A stretch of 64,000 bases of DNA from Erwinia aphidicola (GCF_024169515.1 NZ_JAMKCQ010000001.1:1302001-1366000); one strand, 5' to 3'. Counted from the first letter of the stretch, positions 9,899-33,484 are shown. Translations and numbers: made by a program. The notes: generated by a model not told the origin, from the sequence alone.

Positions 9899-10112
9899 AT
9901 GCCTGAAAAGGCAGAAGGCCAGTGGTCAATACGCGGTTTGCGCACTGGCCACTGGCCTCCCAGTTACCTTTCTTCGCATGTTTATCACGGCGCCGGTAGC
10001 TGCCTTTACCTTTAGTGTTCGCCTCAACGCGCGGTTTAAACAGTGGGTCATGTAGCAGTGCTTCAAGGGCGTTATCACGGATGACGCCTTTTTTATGTTG
10101 GTAAACAGTCAT
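9897..10112 (-). CDS. arfA: alternative ribosome-rescue factor ArfA
   Basis: A 71-residue protein matching E. coli Arf[21 protein letters not shown], then [20 protein letters not shown] and GNWEASG. ArfA rescues ribosomes stalled on non-stop mRNA by recruiting release factor 2 when tmRNA fails. In E. coli the message is itself cut or terminated within the coding region, so ArfA accumulates only when trans-translation is impaired. The same design is visible here: a stem-loop covers codons 55-66 (9917-9950) and the stop overlaps the mscL terminator. The start ATG (10112) matches the E. coli N-terminus. Confidence 0.93.
   Translation of the reverse strand: MTVYQHKKGVIRDNALEALLHDPLFKPRVEANTKGKGSYRRRDKHAKKGNWEASGQCANRVLTTGLLPFQA
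9917..9950 (-). promoter_or_regulatory. stem-loop inside the arfA coding region
   Basis: GGCCAGTG (9917-9924) pairs perfectly with CACTGGCC (9943-9950), with a small inner CGC/GCG helix. An alternative partner for the left arm lies at 9951-9958. In E. coli the equivalent hairpin is an RNase III cleavage and termination point that yields a non-stop arfA mRNA. Its position, after the conserved ArfA core and before the hydrophobic tail, fits that role. Confidence 0.75.
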
Positions 10113-10167
10113 GATATTTCCTGTGAGTAAATGACGCAGATGAATATAGGCCTGAAATTGGGATATT

Positions 10168-10599
10168 TCAATCGGCGGCTTTAACATTTGATGTGGTTGC
10201 CCCCTTTTCAAGTGCTTCCAGGATCGAGCAATAGCGGCTGCTGTGCGCGGTGCCGCAGCAGGCATCATTCAGCCTTTTCAGTGAACGCTGCATATGCTGA
10301 AGCTCTGATAACATGGCTTCAACTTCGGTGAGCCGCTTTTGCACGATGGTCTTAGATTCCTGACAGGTGTGATGTTCAGGATCGACGCGGATCGATAACA
10401 GTTCGCGGATCGCTTCCAGCGTAAAGCCCAGCTGACGTCCATAACGAATAAACTTCAGCCGCTGCAAATCAGTATCACTGTAGAGACGAAAGCCGCCTTC
10501 GGTGCGGATTTCATGATCCATCATGCGCTGCTTCTCATAGAAGCGAATGGTGTCCGGCGTCACATCGGCCAGTTTCGCCAGTTGTCCTATGCGGTACAT
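10168..10599 (-). CDS. zntR: MerR-family zinc-responsive activator ZntR
   Basis: A 143-residue transcription factor that activates the zinc exporter gene zntA by untwisting its promoter when Zn(II) binds. The N-terminal winged helix ([23 protein letters not shown]) is followed by a dimer helix and a metal loop with HTCQES, the paired cysteines of ACCGTAHSS and YCSILEAL, as in E. coli ZntR. zntA is not in the window. The stop is 55 bp from the arfA start and the start overlaps the yhdN stop. Confidence 0.95.
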   Translation of the reverse strand: MYRIGQLAKLADVTPDTIRFYEKQRMMDHEIRTEGGFRLYSDTDLQRLKFIRYGRQLGFTLEAIRELLSIRVDPEHHTCQESKTIVQKRLTEVEAMLSELQHMQRSLKRLNDACCGTAHSSRYCSILEALEKGATTSNVKAAD

Positions 10600-10970
10600 T
10601 ACTCCTCCTCGCTAAAATGCTGCTGTAACTGCCTGCCATAATGGCTATGCAGAAAATCGGTACTGATACCCGCCTGAATAAGTTTGATTTCCAGTAGCTT
10701 CAGTCGTTTTGCCTGTGGCTGATAGCGCTCATCCTCAGGGGCGATGCCACGCAGCAGCTTATCCAGCTCAACGGCTTCCCGTCGCAGCTCCAGCTCCGGT
10801 GGCAGGTAGCCAGAATTTTTTAAGATACGATAGCTGGCGCGCAGTTCAGCAGGAACGTGGCTGTCGTCATCCAGCTGCAGCGGTTGGCCAGCCCCCGCCA
10901 GATTATCGAGATCGCCCTGACGCTGTGCGGCAAGGATATGTTTTTCAGCCAGCTGATCGAGCAGTGACAT
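10599..10970 (-). CDS. yhdN: DUF1992 family protein YhdN
   Basis: A 123-residue conserved protein with the DUF1992 signature (LLDQLAEKHI...GDLDNLAGAGQPLQLDDDS...ELRASYRILKNSGYLPPELELRREA). The function is unknown; a related segment is found in DnaJ homolog subfamily C member 28. It overlaps zntR by one base (shared A of stop and start), so the two are likely co-transcribed, as in E. coli. Confidence 0.92.
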   Translation of the reverse strand: MSLLDQLAEKHILAAQRQGDLDNLAGAGQPLQLDDDSHVPAELRASYRILKNSGYLPPELELRREAVELDKLLRGIAPEDERYQPQAKRLKLLEIKLIQAGISTDFLHSHYGRQLQQHFSEEE

Positions 10971-11051
10971 AGTCGCGGCCTCCAGTTCTCAGGAAGCGTT
11001 CAGCATAGCGTAACTGGTGAGGATATGAAGTAAGAGAGGAATTATGGACAT

Positions 11052-11078
11052 AAAAAAACCCCGCAAGCGGGGTTTTTT
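11052..11078 (-). terminator. alpha operon terminator
   Basis: A short GC stem CCCCG/CGGGG with loop CAAG is flanked by seven A and six T, so it is an intrinsic terminator on either strand. It lies 16 bases beyond the rplQ stop and ends the alpha operon. Confidence 0.92.
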
Positions 11079-11093
11079 CAATACTGCGGCAGA

Positions 11094-11504
<411 letters not shown>

Positions 11505-11520
11505 TTAACCTGTGATCGGG

Positions 11521-12510
11521 TTATTCATCAGCAATGCTAGCTGGCGGCCAGTTTTCCAGGCGCATGCCCAGAGACAGACCACGAGAAGCCAGCACATCTT
11601 TAATCTCAGTAAGAGATTTTTTACCAAGGTTAGGCGTTTTAAGCAGCTCAACCTCGGTACGCTGTACCAGATCACCGATGTAGTGGATAGCTTCTGCCTT
11701 AAGGCAGTTAGCAGAGCGGACAGTCAATTCCAGATCGTCAACAGGGCGCAGCAAGATCGGATCGAATTCTGGTTTCTCTTCTTTCACTTCCGGCTGACGT
11801 ACATCACGTAAGTCGACGAAAGCTTCCAGTTGTTCTGCCAGGATGGTTGCCGCACGGCGGATCGCTTCTTCAGGATCAATAGTGCCGTTGGTTTCCATTT
11901 CGATGACCAGCTTGTCCAGGTCAGTACGCTGTTCTACACGCGCTGCTTCAACATTGTAGGCAATACGCTCTACAGGGCTGTAACAGGCGTCAACCAACAG
12001 ACGACCGATCGGGCGCTCATCTTCTTCCGAATGAATTCGGGCAGAAGCCGGCACATAACCACGACCACGCTGAACTTTGATACGCATGCTAATAGCGGCG
12101 TTCTCATCGGTCAGGTGACAGATCACGTGCTGCGGCTTGACGATTTCGACATCACCATCATGGGTGATATCGGCTGCAGTCACAGGGCCAATGCCAGATT
12201 TATTCAGAGTAAGAATAACTTCATCTTTGCCCTGAACTCTTACCGCCAAACCTTTCAGGTTGAGCAGGATTTCCAGGATATCTTCCTGTACGCCCTCTTT
12301 GGTGCTGTACTCATGCAGTACACCATCAATTTCAACCTCGGTCACCGCGCAACCCGGCATTGATGAAAGCAGAATACGGCGCAGTGCGTTACCAAGAGTA
12401 TGGCCAAAGCCACGCTCTAAAGGCTCAAGGGTCACCTTGGCGTGCGTCGAACTCACTTGCTCGATATCTACCAGGCGCGGTTTTAGAAACTCTGTCACAG
12501 AACCCTGCAT
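11521..12510 (-). CDS. rpoA: RNA polymerase alpha subunit
   Basis: A 329-residue alpha subunit, the E. coli length. The N-terminal domain (to about residue 235) dimerises and nucleates RNA polymerase assembly; a linker containing [11 protein letters not shown] leads to the C-terminal domain, which binds UP elements and activators such as CRP. The DNA-contact segment [21 protein letters not shown] is intact. It is encoded between rpsD and rplQ in the alpha operon. Confidence 0.99.
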
Positions 12511-12535
12511 TGTGTCCTCTCTTTGGTACTAAGCC

Positions 12536-13174
<639 letters not shown>

Positions 13175-13189
13175 CTAAAAAACGGGGCG

Positions 13190-13582
<393 letters not shown>

Positions 13583-13595
13583 TCAATCACCCCGA

Positions 13596-13952
13596 TTATT
13601 TCTTGATCGGTTTACGCGGACCCTTACGGGTACGTGCGTTAGTCTTAGTACGCTGACCGCGCACTGGAAGACCACGACGATGACGCAAACCACGATAGCA
13701 ACCAAGGTCCATAAGACGCTTGATGCTCAGGGTGACTTCACGACGCAGATCGCCTTCAACAACAAATTTCGCTACTGCATCACGCAGAATGTCGATTTGT
13801 TCTTCAGACAGCTCACTGATCTTAACATTTTCAGCGATTCCCGTAGATGCACAGATAGCCTGTGAACGGGTCTTGCCGATACCGAAAATTGCAGTTAATG
13901 CGATAACGGTATGTTTATGATCAGGAATGTTAATGCCTGCTATACGGGCCAC
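13596..13952 (-). CDS. rpsM: 30S ribosomal protein S13
   Basis: A 118-residue head protein of the small subunit that contacts P-site tRNA and forms bridges with the 50S subunit; it ends in the usual basic tail ([12 protein letters not shown]). Translation begins at a GTG (13950-13952) with GGAG upstream, the same weak start that E. coli uses and that is the S4-controlled initiation site of the alpha operon. Confidence 0.98.
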   Translation of the reverse strand: MARIAGINIPDHKHTVIALTAIFGIGKTRSQAICASTGIAENVKISELSEEQIDILRDAVAKFVVEGDLRREVTLSIKRLMDLGCYRGLRHRRGLPVRGQRTKTNARTRKGPRKPIKK

Positions 13953-14045
13953 TATGCACTCCTATTTAATTACTTATGCGTCCCATGCCGAAAAGCCCGT
14001 TTTCAGGATACTCAAATGGAAACGCATAGACATACAAAAGATTGG
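13953..14045 (-). promoter_or_regulatory. alpha operon leader (S4 autoregulation site)
   Basis: This 93-base leader between the alpha promoter and the rpsM GTG closely resembles the E. coli alpha leader, which folds into a nested pseudoknot. S4 binds that fold and traps the 30S subunit on the message. Recognisable parts on the minus strand are CTATGCGTTTCC, the CTGAAAACGGGCTTTTC stem region and GGGACGCATAAG, whose ATGCGT/ACGCAT arms can pair. Confidence 0.8.
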
Positions 14046-14080
14046 CTGGCTAATCTAGCCAGCTCAACCCGACTTTGCAA
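14045..14080 (-). promoter_or_regulatory. alpha operon promoter with overlapping hairpin
   Basis: A -35 TTGCAA (14075-14080) and a -10 TAGATT (14052-14057), 17 bp apart, match the E. coli alpha promoter. An 8-bp hairpin GCTGGCTA/TAGCCAGC (14045-14063) overlies the -10 and is followed by a weak T-rich stretch on the minus strand. It may act as a leaky terminator for spc transcripts arriving from rpmJ. Confidence 0.75.
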
Positions 14081-14098
14081 GAAAAATATGCGATTAAA

Positions 14099-15579
<1,481 letters not shown>

Positions 15580-15586
15580 CTGCTAC

Positions 15587-16024
<438 letters not shown>

Positions 16025-16204
16025 TTACTCCTCCACTTTAACCATGTAGGAAATCGCGTTAACCATACCGCGTACAGCTGGCGTGTCTTCACGCTCTACG
16101 GTGTGGTTAATACGACGCAGACCCAGGCCAAGCAGCGTTGCCTTGTGTTTAGGCAAACGACCGATCGAACTGCGGGTTTGTGTAATCTTAATAGTCTTAG
16201 CCAT
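16025..16204 (-). CDS. rpmD: 50S ribosomal protein L30
   Basis: A 59-residue protein almost identical to E. coli L30 ([20 protein letters not shown]). The ATG at 16204 was chosen by that match; an in-frame ATG two codons upstream is possible but not supported. The gene is 5 bp after rpsE. Confidence 0.97.
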   Translation of the reverse strand: MAKTIKITQTRSSIGRLPKHKATLLGLGLRRINHTVEREDTPAVRGMVNAISYMVKVEE

Positions 16205-16209
16205 GGTCA

Positions 16210-16719
<510 letters not shown>

Positions 16720-16724
16720 CTACC

Positions 16725-17087
<363 letters not shown>

Positions 17088-17621
17088 TTACTTCTTCTTA
17101 GCCTCTTTGGTACGCACGACTTCGTCGGCGTAACGAACACCCTTGCCTTTATAAGGCTCAGGACGACGGTAGGCGCGGAGATCGGCTGCAACCTGACCAA
17201 TCAGCTGTTTATCAGCGCCTTTCAGCACGATTTCAGTCTGAGTTGGACATTCAGCAGTGATTCCCGCTGGCAGCGCGTGGTCAACCGGGTGAGAGAAGCC
17301 CAGGGCTAAGCTCACAGAGTTGCCTTTAACGGCTGCACGATAACCTACACCAACCAGCTGCAGCTTCTTAGTGAAGCCTTCGGTAACACCGATAACCATA
17401 GCGTTCAACAGTGCACGAGAAGTACCTGCCTGCGCCCAACCATCCACAAAACCTTCGCGCGGAGCGAAAGTCAGGGTGTTGTCAGCATGCTTAACTTCTA
17501 CAGCTTTGTTGAGCGTACGAGTCAGCTCGCCGTTTTTACCTTTAATCGAAATAACCTGACCGTCGAGTTTTACCTCTACGCCGGCAGGAATCGCGACTGG
17601 TGCTTTAGCAACACGAGACAT
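17088..17621 (-). CDS. rplF: 50S ribosomal protein L6
   Basis: A 177-residue protein made of two related alpha/beta domains, ending with the conserved segment [18 protein letters not shown]. It sits at the base of the L7/L12 stalk near the sarcin-ricin loop. It lies 12 bp after rpsH. Confidence 0.99.
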   Translation of the reverse strand: MSRVAKAPVAIPAGVEVKLDGQVISIKGKNGELTRTLNKAVEVKHADNTLTFAPREGFVDGWAQAGTSRALLNAMVIGVTEGFTKKLQLVGVGYRAAVKGNSVSLALGFSHPVDHALPAGITAECPTQTEIVLKGADKQLIGQVAADLRAYRRPEPYKGKGVRYADEVVRTKEAKKK

Positions 17622-17633
17622 TTATTCCTCCGA

Positions 17634-18032
<399 letters not shown>

Positions 18033-18056
18033 TTACTCCCGTGATTCAATTGGTAA

Positions 18057-18362
18057 TTACCAGCTAGCCTTTTTCAAGCCAGGTACTTCACCGCGCATGG
18101 CGGCTTCACGCAACTTGATACGGCTCAGACCGAATTTGCCCACATAACCATGTGGACGGCCAGTTTGACGGCAGCGCTTACGCTGACGAGACGGGCTGGA
18201 ATCACGCGGCAGAGTTTGCAGCTTGAGAACAGCATTCCAACGTTCTTCGTCGGATGAGTTCACACTAGAAATGATAGCTTTCAGTTCCTCGCGTTTAGCG
18301 CGGTACTTGTCAGCCAGTTTCACGCGAACGACTTCGCGTGCTTTCATCGATTGCTTAGCCAT
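18057..18362 (-). CDS. rpsN: 30S ribosomal protein S14
   Basis: A 101-residue S14 of the long, zinc-free type: it has the insertion and no CxxC pair ([20 protein letters not shown] ... [11 protein letters not shown]). The start at 18362, 13 bp after rplE, matches E. coli; a reading frame continuing upstream to 18599 runs antiparallel in frame through rplE and is not meaningful. Confidence 0.98.
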   Translation of the reverse strand: MAKQSMKAREVVRVKLADKYRAKREELKAIISSVNSSDEERWNAVLKLQTLPRDSSPSRQRKRCRQTGRPHGYVGKFGLSRIKLREAAMRGEVPGLKKASW

Positions 18363-18375
18363 CAGTAACCCTGCC

Positions 18376-19638
<1,263 letters not shown>

Positions 19639-19705
19639 CTAATGTCAACTACTACTTCGGGACCTGATTCAGGTCGTATAAAAGCCCCATTATTGAGGGC
19701 GCAGC

Positions 19706-19711
19706 ATTATA
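19706..19711 (-). promoter_or_regulatory. spc operon promoter (-10 element)
   Basis: A perfect TATAAT on the minus strand lies 80 bases before the rplN start and just downstream of the S10 operon terminator, where E. coli has the spc promoter. I cannot see a good -35 at the expected distance, so the assignment rests on the -10 and on position. Confidence 0.6.
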
Positions 19712-19735
19712 ACACTGCTTCCTGAATATGGGTAG

Positions 19736-19771
19736 AAAAAATAAACGGCTCTTGCGAGCCGTTTATCTTAT
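19736..19771 (-). terminator. S10 operon terminator between rpsQ and rplN
   Basis: An 11-bp perfect stem ATAAACGGCTC/GAGCCGTTTAT (19741-19751 and 19756-19766) with loop TTGC. On the minus strand it is followed by a T-rich run, so it should end S10 operon transcripts after rpsQ. The stop of rpsQ is 23 bases upstream. Confidence 0.88.
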
Positions 19772-19793
19772 TTTTTAGAGACGGCAGATTCTA

Positions 19794-22006
<2,213 letters not shown>

Positions 22007-22019
22007 TTATCCTCTAAAA

Positions 22020-24415
<2,396 letters not shown>

Positions 24416-24435
24416 TCAATCGCTCAATGACCTGA

Positions 24436-24921
<486 letters not shown>

Positions 24922-24927
24922 CCGCGT

Positions 24928-24955
24928 ATTATACGTACATCGGGGGGGAAAGCAA
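24928..24955 (-). promoter_or_regulatory. S10 operon promoter
   Basis: A perfect -10 TATAAT (24928-24933) and -35 TTGCTT (24950-24955) on the minus strand are 16 bp apart and place the start at about 24921. A run of seven G/C (24942-24948) lies in the spacer. The rest of 24956-25079 up to bfr shows no further element I can name. Confidence 0.88.
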
Positions 24956-25079
24956 CAGCGTTGTCGCTTTTGTTAGCGGAAGGAGAAAACGGGAGAAGAG
25001 ATCGCAACCACCCTGCCCTGCCAGTCCAGGTGCTTTATGGTCAGGGTGACTGCGTGCCACTGCTTAAAATAACCACAAG

Positions 25080-25562
25080 TTACGCCTGCGCCTGCTCTTT
25101 GAGCTGGCTTTGCAGATAGTTCTGGATGCCCAGCTTTTTCACCAGCTCTAATTCAGTTTCTAACCAGTCGATGTGGTGTTCTTCATCGGCAAGAATTTCA
25201 ATCATCATATCGCGGCTAACATAGTCGTGGACTTTATCGGCGTAAGCGATAGCTTCACGCAGATCCTTTGCCCCTTCCAGTTCCAGCGCGAGGTCGGATG
25301 CCAGCATCTCTTCGACATCCTCTCCAATACGTAACCGTCCCAGATCCTGCAGGTTCGGCAGCCCTTCGAGAAACAGAATGCGCTCAATGTACTTATCAGC
25401 GTGCTTCATCTCATCGATGGACTCATGGTATTCCACATTGTTCAGCCGCTGCAGGCCCCAGTTTTTAAACATGCGTGCATGCAGGAAATACTGATTGATG
25501 GCCACCAGTTCATTACCGAGCAGTTTGTTGAGATGAGTTATGATCTTACTATCGCCCTTCAT
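25080..25562 (-). CDS. bfr: bacterioferritin
   Basis: A 160-residue 24-mer haem-containing iron-storage protein. Ferroxidase ligands E18, E51 and H54 and the haem-ligand M52 are in place ([25 protein letters not shown]), and the second half has [13 protein letters not shown] with E and H ligands. It differs from E. coli Bfr mainly in a slightly longer C-terminus. It is downstream of bfd, its release partner. Confidence 0.98.
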   Translation of the reverse strand: MKGDSKIITHLNKLLGNELVAINQYFLHARMFKNWGLQRLNNVEYHESIDEMKHADKYIERILFLEGLPNLQDLGRLRIGEDVEEMLASDLALELEGAKDLREAIAYADKVHDYVSRDMMIEILADEEHHIDWLETELELVKKLGIQNYLQSQLKEQAQA

Positions 25563-25648
25563 GTTGTATCCTCCGCTTCCAGGTTATAAAAGCGTAAGGT
25601 TAGTAAGGGCATTAGTCAAAAAAGTGGCGAAGAAATGCGCACTAAATG

Positions 25649-25843
25649 TCAGGCTATTTCTTTATACTGCGGCACGTGCTGCAATTCGCTTTCCATAATC
25701 TCGCGCGCGGCACGAATACACTTCCCGCACTGTTTGCCGACCGGTACCAGCTGGCGTAGCTGCTGAAGAGATTTGGGCTGATAGCGACGGACGACTTCGC
25801 GCAGAGTTTTATCACTGACTGCATTACACAAACAAACGTACAT
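25649..25843 (-). CDS. bfd: bacterioferritin-associated ferredoxin Bfd
   Basis: A 64-residue [2Fe-2S] protein with the four ligands C4, C6, C39 and C42 (MYVCLCNAVSD; GKQCGKC). Bfd binds Bfr and reduces its iron core to release Fe(II). It is the first gene of bfd-bfr, 86 bp upstream of bfr, and has a possible Fur site in front. Confidence 0.97.
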   Translation of the reverse strand: MYVCLCNAVSDKTLREVVRRYQPKSLQQLRQLVPVGKQCGKCIRAAREIMESELQHVPQYKEIA

Positions 25844-25879
25844 ACACCAACCTCAGAACATTTTCCGACCAATAGTGTA

Positions 25880-25898
25880 AATACGAATCGTTATTATT
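25880..25898 (-). promoter_or_regulatory. possible Fur box upstream of bfd
   Basis: The minus strand reads AATAATAACGATTCGTATT, which matches 11 of 19 bases of the Fur consensus GATAATGATAATCATTATC, 37 bases before the bfd start. Iron-starvation induction of bfd through Fur is known in E. coli. The match is modest and could be chance in AT-rich DNA. Confidence 0.45.
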
Positions 25899-25936
25899 AC
25901 AATGGTTATTAGCTCACCACGCCCACTCTTTCACCC

Positions 25937-25965
25937 ATAAAAAAAGAGCGCCGAAGCGCTCTTTT
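25937..25965 (-). terminator. str operon terminator after tuf
   Basis: Stem AAGAGCGC/GCGCTCTT (25944-25951 and 25956-25963) with loop CGAA, followed on the minus strand by a long T run. It is a strong intrinsic terminator about 45 bases after the tuf stop and could also end transcripts of the opposite strand. Confidence 0.92.
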
Positions 25966-26010
25966 CTCTTGCTCTGGCAGAGCGAACTCCGCCAGTTCAA
26001 ATCATCACAA

Positions 26011-29408
<3,398 letters not shown>

Positions 29409-29410
29409 TT

Positions 29411-29450
29411 AAAAAAGCCCAGCAGGTAAGTCACTGGGACGCCCGCTGGG
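29411..29450 (-). terminator. terminator-like hairpin between rpsG and fusA
   Basis: On the minus strand CCCAGCGGG (29442-29450) pairs with CCTGCTGGG (29418-29426), 9 bp including one G-U, and is followed directly by C and six T (29411-29416). This has the full form of an intrinsic terminator inside the str operon and would be expected to reduce read-through from rpsG into fusA-tuf. Confidence 0.72.
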
Positions 29451-29471
29451 TTTATAACAACTACAGAGCTG

Positions 29472-30517
<1,046 letters not shown>

Positions 30518-30539
30518 GAAATAACCAGGATTACTACTG

Positions 30540-30827
30540 TCACCAGGTCATTTGCTGCGGGTTCTTTACAACCAGCGCAACGAAGTCAGTATAGCCTACC
30601 GTCGTCACATTGGTTGAAATTTGAGCAGATAAACCACGCGCCTCGACATCTTCCTGCAGCACGTAGAGTGAGATGGGGGCATTAAGCAAGGCTTCAAGGG
30701 CAGGGCTGCCTTCCAGAGCCGCAATCACCCCATCCTGAAGTAGCAGCACATCATCGCCGTCAGCCAGCAGGCGCAGCAACGCAGCGACATCGCAGCGAAA
30801 AGGTGAAGTCATCAGGGTATGCAGCAT
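30540..30827 (-). CDS. tusB: sulfur relay protein TusB
   Basis: A 95-residue DsrH-like subunit of the TusBCD hexamer, which carries persulfide sulfur from TusA to TusE for 2-thiouridine at tRNA position 34 (MnmA reaction). The C-terminal VKNPQQMTW matches E. coli. It is the last gene of tusDCB and ends just before the str promoter. Confidence 0.95.
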   Translation of the reverse strand: MLHTLMTSPFRCDVAALLRLLADGDDVLLLQDGVIAALEGSPALEALLNAPISLYVLQEDVEARGLSAQISTNVTTVGYTDFVALVVKNPQQMTW

Positions 30828-30834
30828 GGTTTCC

Positions 30835-31194
30835 TCAGAAGGTAATCACCCGGTCGTAGTTATCCAGGGTTTGACGCAGGTCAGCAGGCGTTAAAATCTC
30901 AGCAGGCAGCACGCGGGCCGCGTCGGCAGCAATGCCTCGTTCTGCTAACGCCGCAGCGCACAGATAGCAGCGCTCGACGTCATACATCGGCAGCACGCCA
31001 AAGGTCGCGATATAGTTGCGCGCCAGAATCTGCTGCGGCTGCTGGCCCGCGGTGAGCTGCAGTACGCCATCGCTGACAAAGAACAGCGCGATATCCTCGC
31101 TGAGTGCCGACGTCGCCAGCACAGCATCCAGCCCTTCCCGCCCGGCACTGCTGCCATGGGGCGCCTGAGTAAACACGAAAGCGATACGATTCAT
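30835..31194 (-). CDS. tusC: sulfur relay protein TusC
   Basis: A 119-residue DsrF-like subunit of TusBCD. The [24 protein letters not shown] start and the [11 protein letters not shown] segment fit E. coli TusC. It shares one base with the tusD stop and is 7 bp from tusB. Confidence 0.95.
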   Translation of the reverse strand: MNRIAFVFTQAPHGSSAGREGLDAVLATSALSEDIALFFVSDGVLQLTAGQQPQQILARNYIATFGVLPMYDVERCYLCAAALAERGIAADAARVLPAEILTPADLRQTLDNYDRVITF

Positions 31195-31580
31195 CAGAAC
31201 TGCACCATGCGGTCACAGCTGAGGGCGGCTTCAGCCAGTGCACCCAACCCGCTGAGTTGAAAACCTGTGGCGAGATTCGCCACAGGCAGGCCAAGGCTGG
31301 CGGCTTCGTGCTGATCGGCCACGCCACGGCGCAGCGCTGCCGCCACACAGATATTCAGCGCCACGCCGTGCTCTGTGTGCAGCTGCTGCCAGTGACGGGT
31401 CAGATCGGTTTCATCGCTGGCCGGGGCATTCAGCAGGCTGGCATTCAGCACCCCTTCACGATAGAAAAACACGCTTTCCAGTTCATGGCCCTGCGCCAGC
31501 AGCTCGCGGGCAAACAGCCAGGCGCTACTGGCCTGCTGTGTGCCATAGGCCGGGCCGGTCACCATCAGGCAGAAACGCAT
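31194..31580 (-). CDS. tusD: sulfurtransferase TusD
   Basis: A 128-residue DsrE-like subunit of TusBCD. The persulfide-carrying cysteine C78 ([13 protein letters not shown]) is present, at the same position as in E. coli TusD. It overlaps yheO and tusC by one base each, so tight coupling is likely. Confidence 0.96.
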   Translation of the reverse strand: MRFCLMVTGPAYGTQQASSAWLFARELLAQGHELESVFFYREGVLNASLLNAPASDETDLTRHWQQLHTEHGVALNICVAAALRRGVADQHEAASLGLPVANLATGFQLSGLGALAEAALSCDRMVQF

Positions 31581-32302
31581 TACTTATCCTGGCCGTGGAA
31601 ATCGCCATTTTTGAACTGGCGAATGTAAAGATAGACCGTGTGCTTGGAGATATTCAGGCGATCCGCCACCTGGTTAATCGCATCTTTGATATCAAAGATG
31701 CCTTTCTCATACAGATTGAGCACGATTTGGCGATTCTTGGCGTTGTTGGACACATTGCGATCGGCGCTGACTTCTTCAATCGAGAATTCCAGCGTCTGCA
31801 TCACCAGGTCTTCCACCGAGGAGGCGAAATTGACTGAGGAGGCCACTTCCTGCGTTTCAGGCGGCATGAAAGTCGCCATAATCTGCGAGAACGGGACATC
31901 AAGGTTCATATTGATGCACAGCAGGCCGATCACCCGCTGTTCGCGATTGCGGATAGCAATGGTCACCGACTTCATCAGCACGCCGCTTTTGGCACGGGTA
32001 AAGTAGGCTTTCGAGACATTACTGTCAGCACCCGTCATATCGTGCAGCATGCGCAGCGCGAGATCGGTGATTGGCGAGCCTATTTTGCGCCCGGTATGTT
32101 CACCGTTGGCAATACGCACCGCCGAGCACTTCAGGTCTTCCAGCGAGTGCAGCACGATCTCGCAGTGCGAACCGATAAGCATCGCCAGGCCATCAACAAC
32201 AGCTTCGTAAGATTTGAGAATTTCGAAATCCCCGGCGGTGAATGGGTGCTGTTCAAGCAGCTCCAAATCCGCGACGTCACCGGAGAACAGTGAATTAGAC
32301 AT
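31580..32302 (-). CDS. yheO: YheO family PAS/helix-turn-helix regulator
   Basis: A 240-residue protein, same length as E. coli YheO. The YheO-like PAS domain fills about residues 25-140 ([20 protein letters not shown]), and the C-terminus is a DNA-binding domain ([28 protein letters not shown]). The target genes are not known for YheO; the paralogue DauR controls D-arginine use in Pseudomonas. The ATG at 32302 with AGGGTGG upstream aligns with E. coli. Confidence 0.93.
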   Translation of the reverse strand: MSNSLFSGDVADLELLEQHPFTAGDFEILKSYEAVVDGLAMLIGSHCEIVLHSLEDLKCSAVRIANGEHTGRKIGSPITDLALRMLHDMTGADSNVSKAYFTRAKSGVLMKSVTIAIRNREQRVIGLLCINMNLDVPFSQIMATFMPPETQEVASSVNFASSVEDLVMQTLEFSIEEVSADRNVSNNAKNRQIVLNLYEKGIFDIKDAINQVADRLNISKHTVYLYIRQFKNGDFHGQDK

Positions 32303-32472
32303 TGACGACACCACCCTTTGACCAGAGCCTGTCACACGGCGCAAGGGCAGACTCATTCTTATTAAATGCGCGCCGGATAGTCTAGCAAATATGGGAAAGG
32401 CGTGTCCCAACCTTTGTCGTGAAATGCAATCTAACGCAAAAAGCAGGGGAATAGCTGTGCAGGTGGGGGAAA

Positions 32473-32497
32473 CAAAACCGCCACCCGAAGGTGGCGG
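32473..32497 (-). terminator. fkpA terminator
   Basis: Stem CCGCCACC/GGTGGCGG with loop CGAA, followed on the minus strand by TTTTG. It begins 10 bases after the fkpA stop. Confidence 0.85.
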
Positions 32498-32506
32498 TGG
32501 CAGGCA

Positions 32507-33340
32507 TTACTGCTTAGCTTTGGCATCACCAGCGGCTGGTGCAGCCGGGGCTGGTGCGGCATCGGCTTTCGCCGCCGCTTTGATGTCCAGCAGCTCAACG
32601 TCGAATACCAGCGTGGAGTTAGCCGGAATACCCGGAACGCCATTTTTGCCGTAAGCCAGGTTCGGTGGGATCACCAGCTTAATTTTGCCGCCTTTCTTCA
32701 CGTGCTTCAGGCCTTCAGTCCAGCCAGGGATAACACCATCCAGACGGAATGACAGCGGCTCGCCGCGGGTGTAAGAGTTATCGAACTCGGTGCCGTCGAT
32801 CAGCGTCCCTTTGTAGTTCACTACAACGGTATCGCTGTCAGTCGGCGCGCTGCCGGTTCCTTCTTTCTCTACCTGGTAGAGCAGACCGGATTCGGTTTTC
32901 TTCACGCCTTTCTCTTTAGCGAATTTAGCCGCGTAAGCGTCACCTTTGCTGGCGTTTTCTGTCGCATCTTTTTCCATCTTCGCCTGAGCGGCACCCTTCA
33001 CACGGCCTTCGAAGGACTGCAGCGTCTGCTCGATCTCCTGGTCAGAGAGTTTGCTCTTACCAGCAAACGCATCCTGAACGCCGGCGATCAGCTGAGTTTT
33101 ATCCAGGGTGATGCCCAGTTTTTCCTGTTCCTTCAGGGAGTTCTCCATGTAGCGGCCCAAAGATGCACCCAGCGCATATGCAGACTGCTGGTCGTCATTT
33201 TTGAAGGCGGCATTTTTAGGAGCCTGCTGCGGTGCTGCTGCTGGCTTAGCCTGAGCGGCGTCGGCAGCCATTGCCAGCGGGGCATTCAGCGCAACGGCCA
33301 TCGTGGTAGCTAACAATGTGACTTTAAACAGTGATTTCAT
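32507..33340 (-). CDS. fkpA: periplasmic FKBP-type peptidyl-prolyl isomerase FkpA
   Basis: A 277-residue periplasmic chaperone and prolyl isomerase. It has a signal peptide (MKSLFKVTLLATTMAVALNAPLAMA), an N-terminal helical dimer domain (about 30-145) and a C-terminal FKBP domain (VVNYKGTLIDGTEFDNSYTRG, VIPGWTEGLKHVKKGG). The alanine/proline-rich C-terminal tail is longer than the FKBP core needs. The ATG at 33340 follows GGAG; a TTG four codons upstream is not used. Confidence 0.97.
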   Translation of the reverse strand: MKSLFKVTLLATTMAVALNAPLAMAADAAQAKPAAAPQQAPKNAAFKNDDQQSAYALGASLGRYMENSLKEQEKLGITLDKTQLIAGVQDAFAGKSKLSDQEIEQTLQSFEGRVKGAAQAKMEKDATENASKGDAYAAKFAKEKGVKKTESGLLYQVEKEGTGSAPTDSDTVVVNYKGTLIDGTEFDNSYTRGEPLSFRLDGVIPGWTEGLKHVKKGGKIKLVIPPNLAYGKNGVPGIPANSTLVFDVELLDIKAAAKADAAPAPAAPAAGDAKAKQ

Positions 33341-33456
33341 CCATTTCTCCAAAACCGAAGCATCTCACCTCGGGAATCGTTTGCAGGCCTGCGGCCTGAA
33401 ATATAACTGGGGGCGAGCTGAAAAAATAGTCTCGCCATGACAAAGTGAAGTTAACT

Positions 33457-33484
33457 TCCGACCACGTGTTCGCCCGAAAGTTTC
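33457..33484 (-). promoter_or_regulatory. candidate sigma-E promoter of fkpA
   Basis: On the minus strand GAAACTT (33478-33484), exactly 16 bases, then TCGGA (33457-33461) fits the sigma-E pattern GGAACTT-N16-TCTGA with two mismatches. fkpA is a known sigma-E regulon member in E. coli. It lies about 117 bp before the start codon. Confidence 0.6.

Noticed and set aside
19643..19648. Perfect TTGACA on the minus strand close to the rplN start.
   Set aside because: A promoter here would start within rplN, and no -10 is found 16-18 bp downstream; the TATAAT at 19706 fits the known spc promoter position.
24942..24948. G7 run in the S10 promoter spacer as a phase-variable switch.
   Set aside because: Length variation in the spacer of an essential ribosomal promoter would be harmful, and a similar G/C-rich spacer occurs in E. 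coli.
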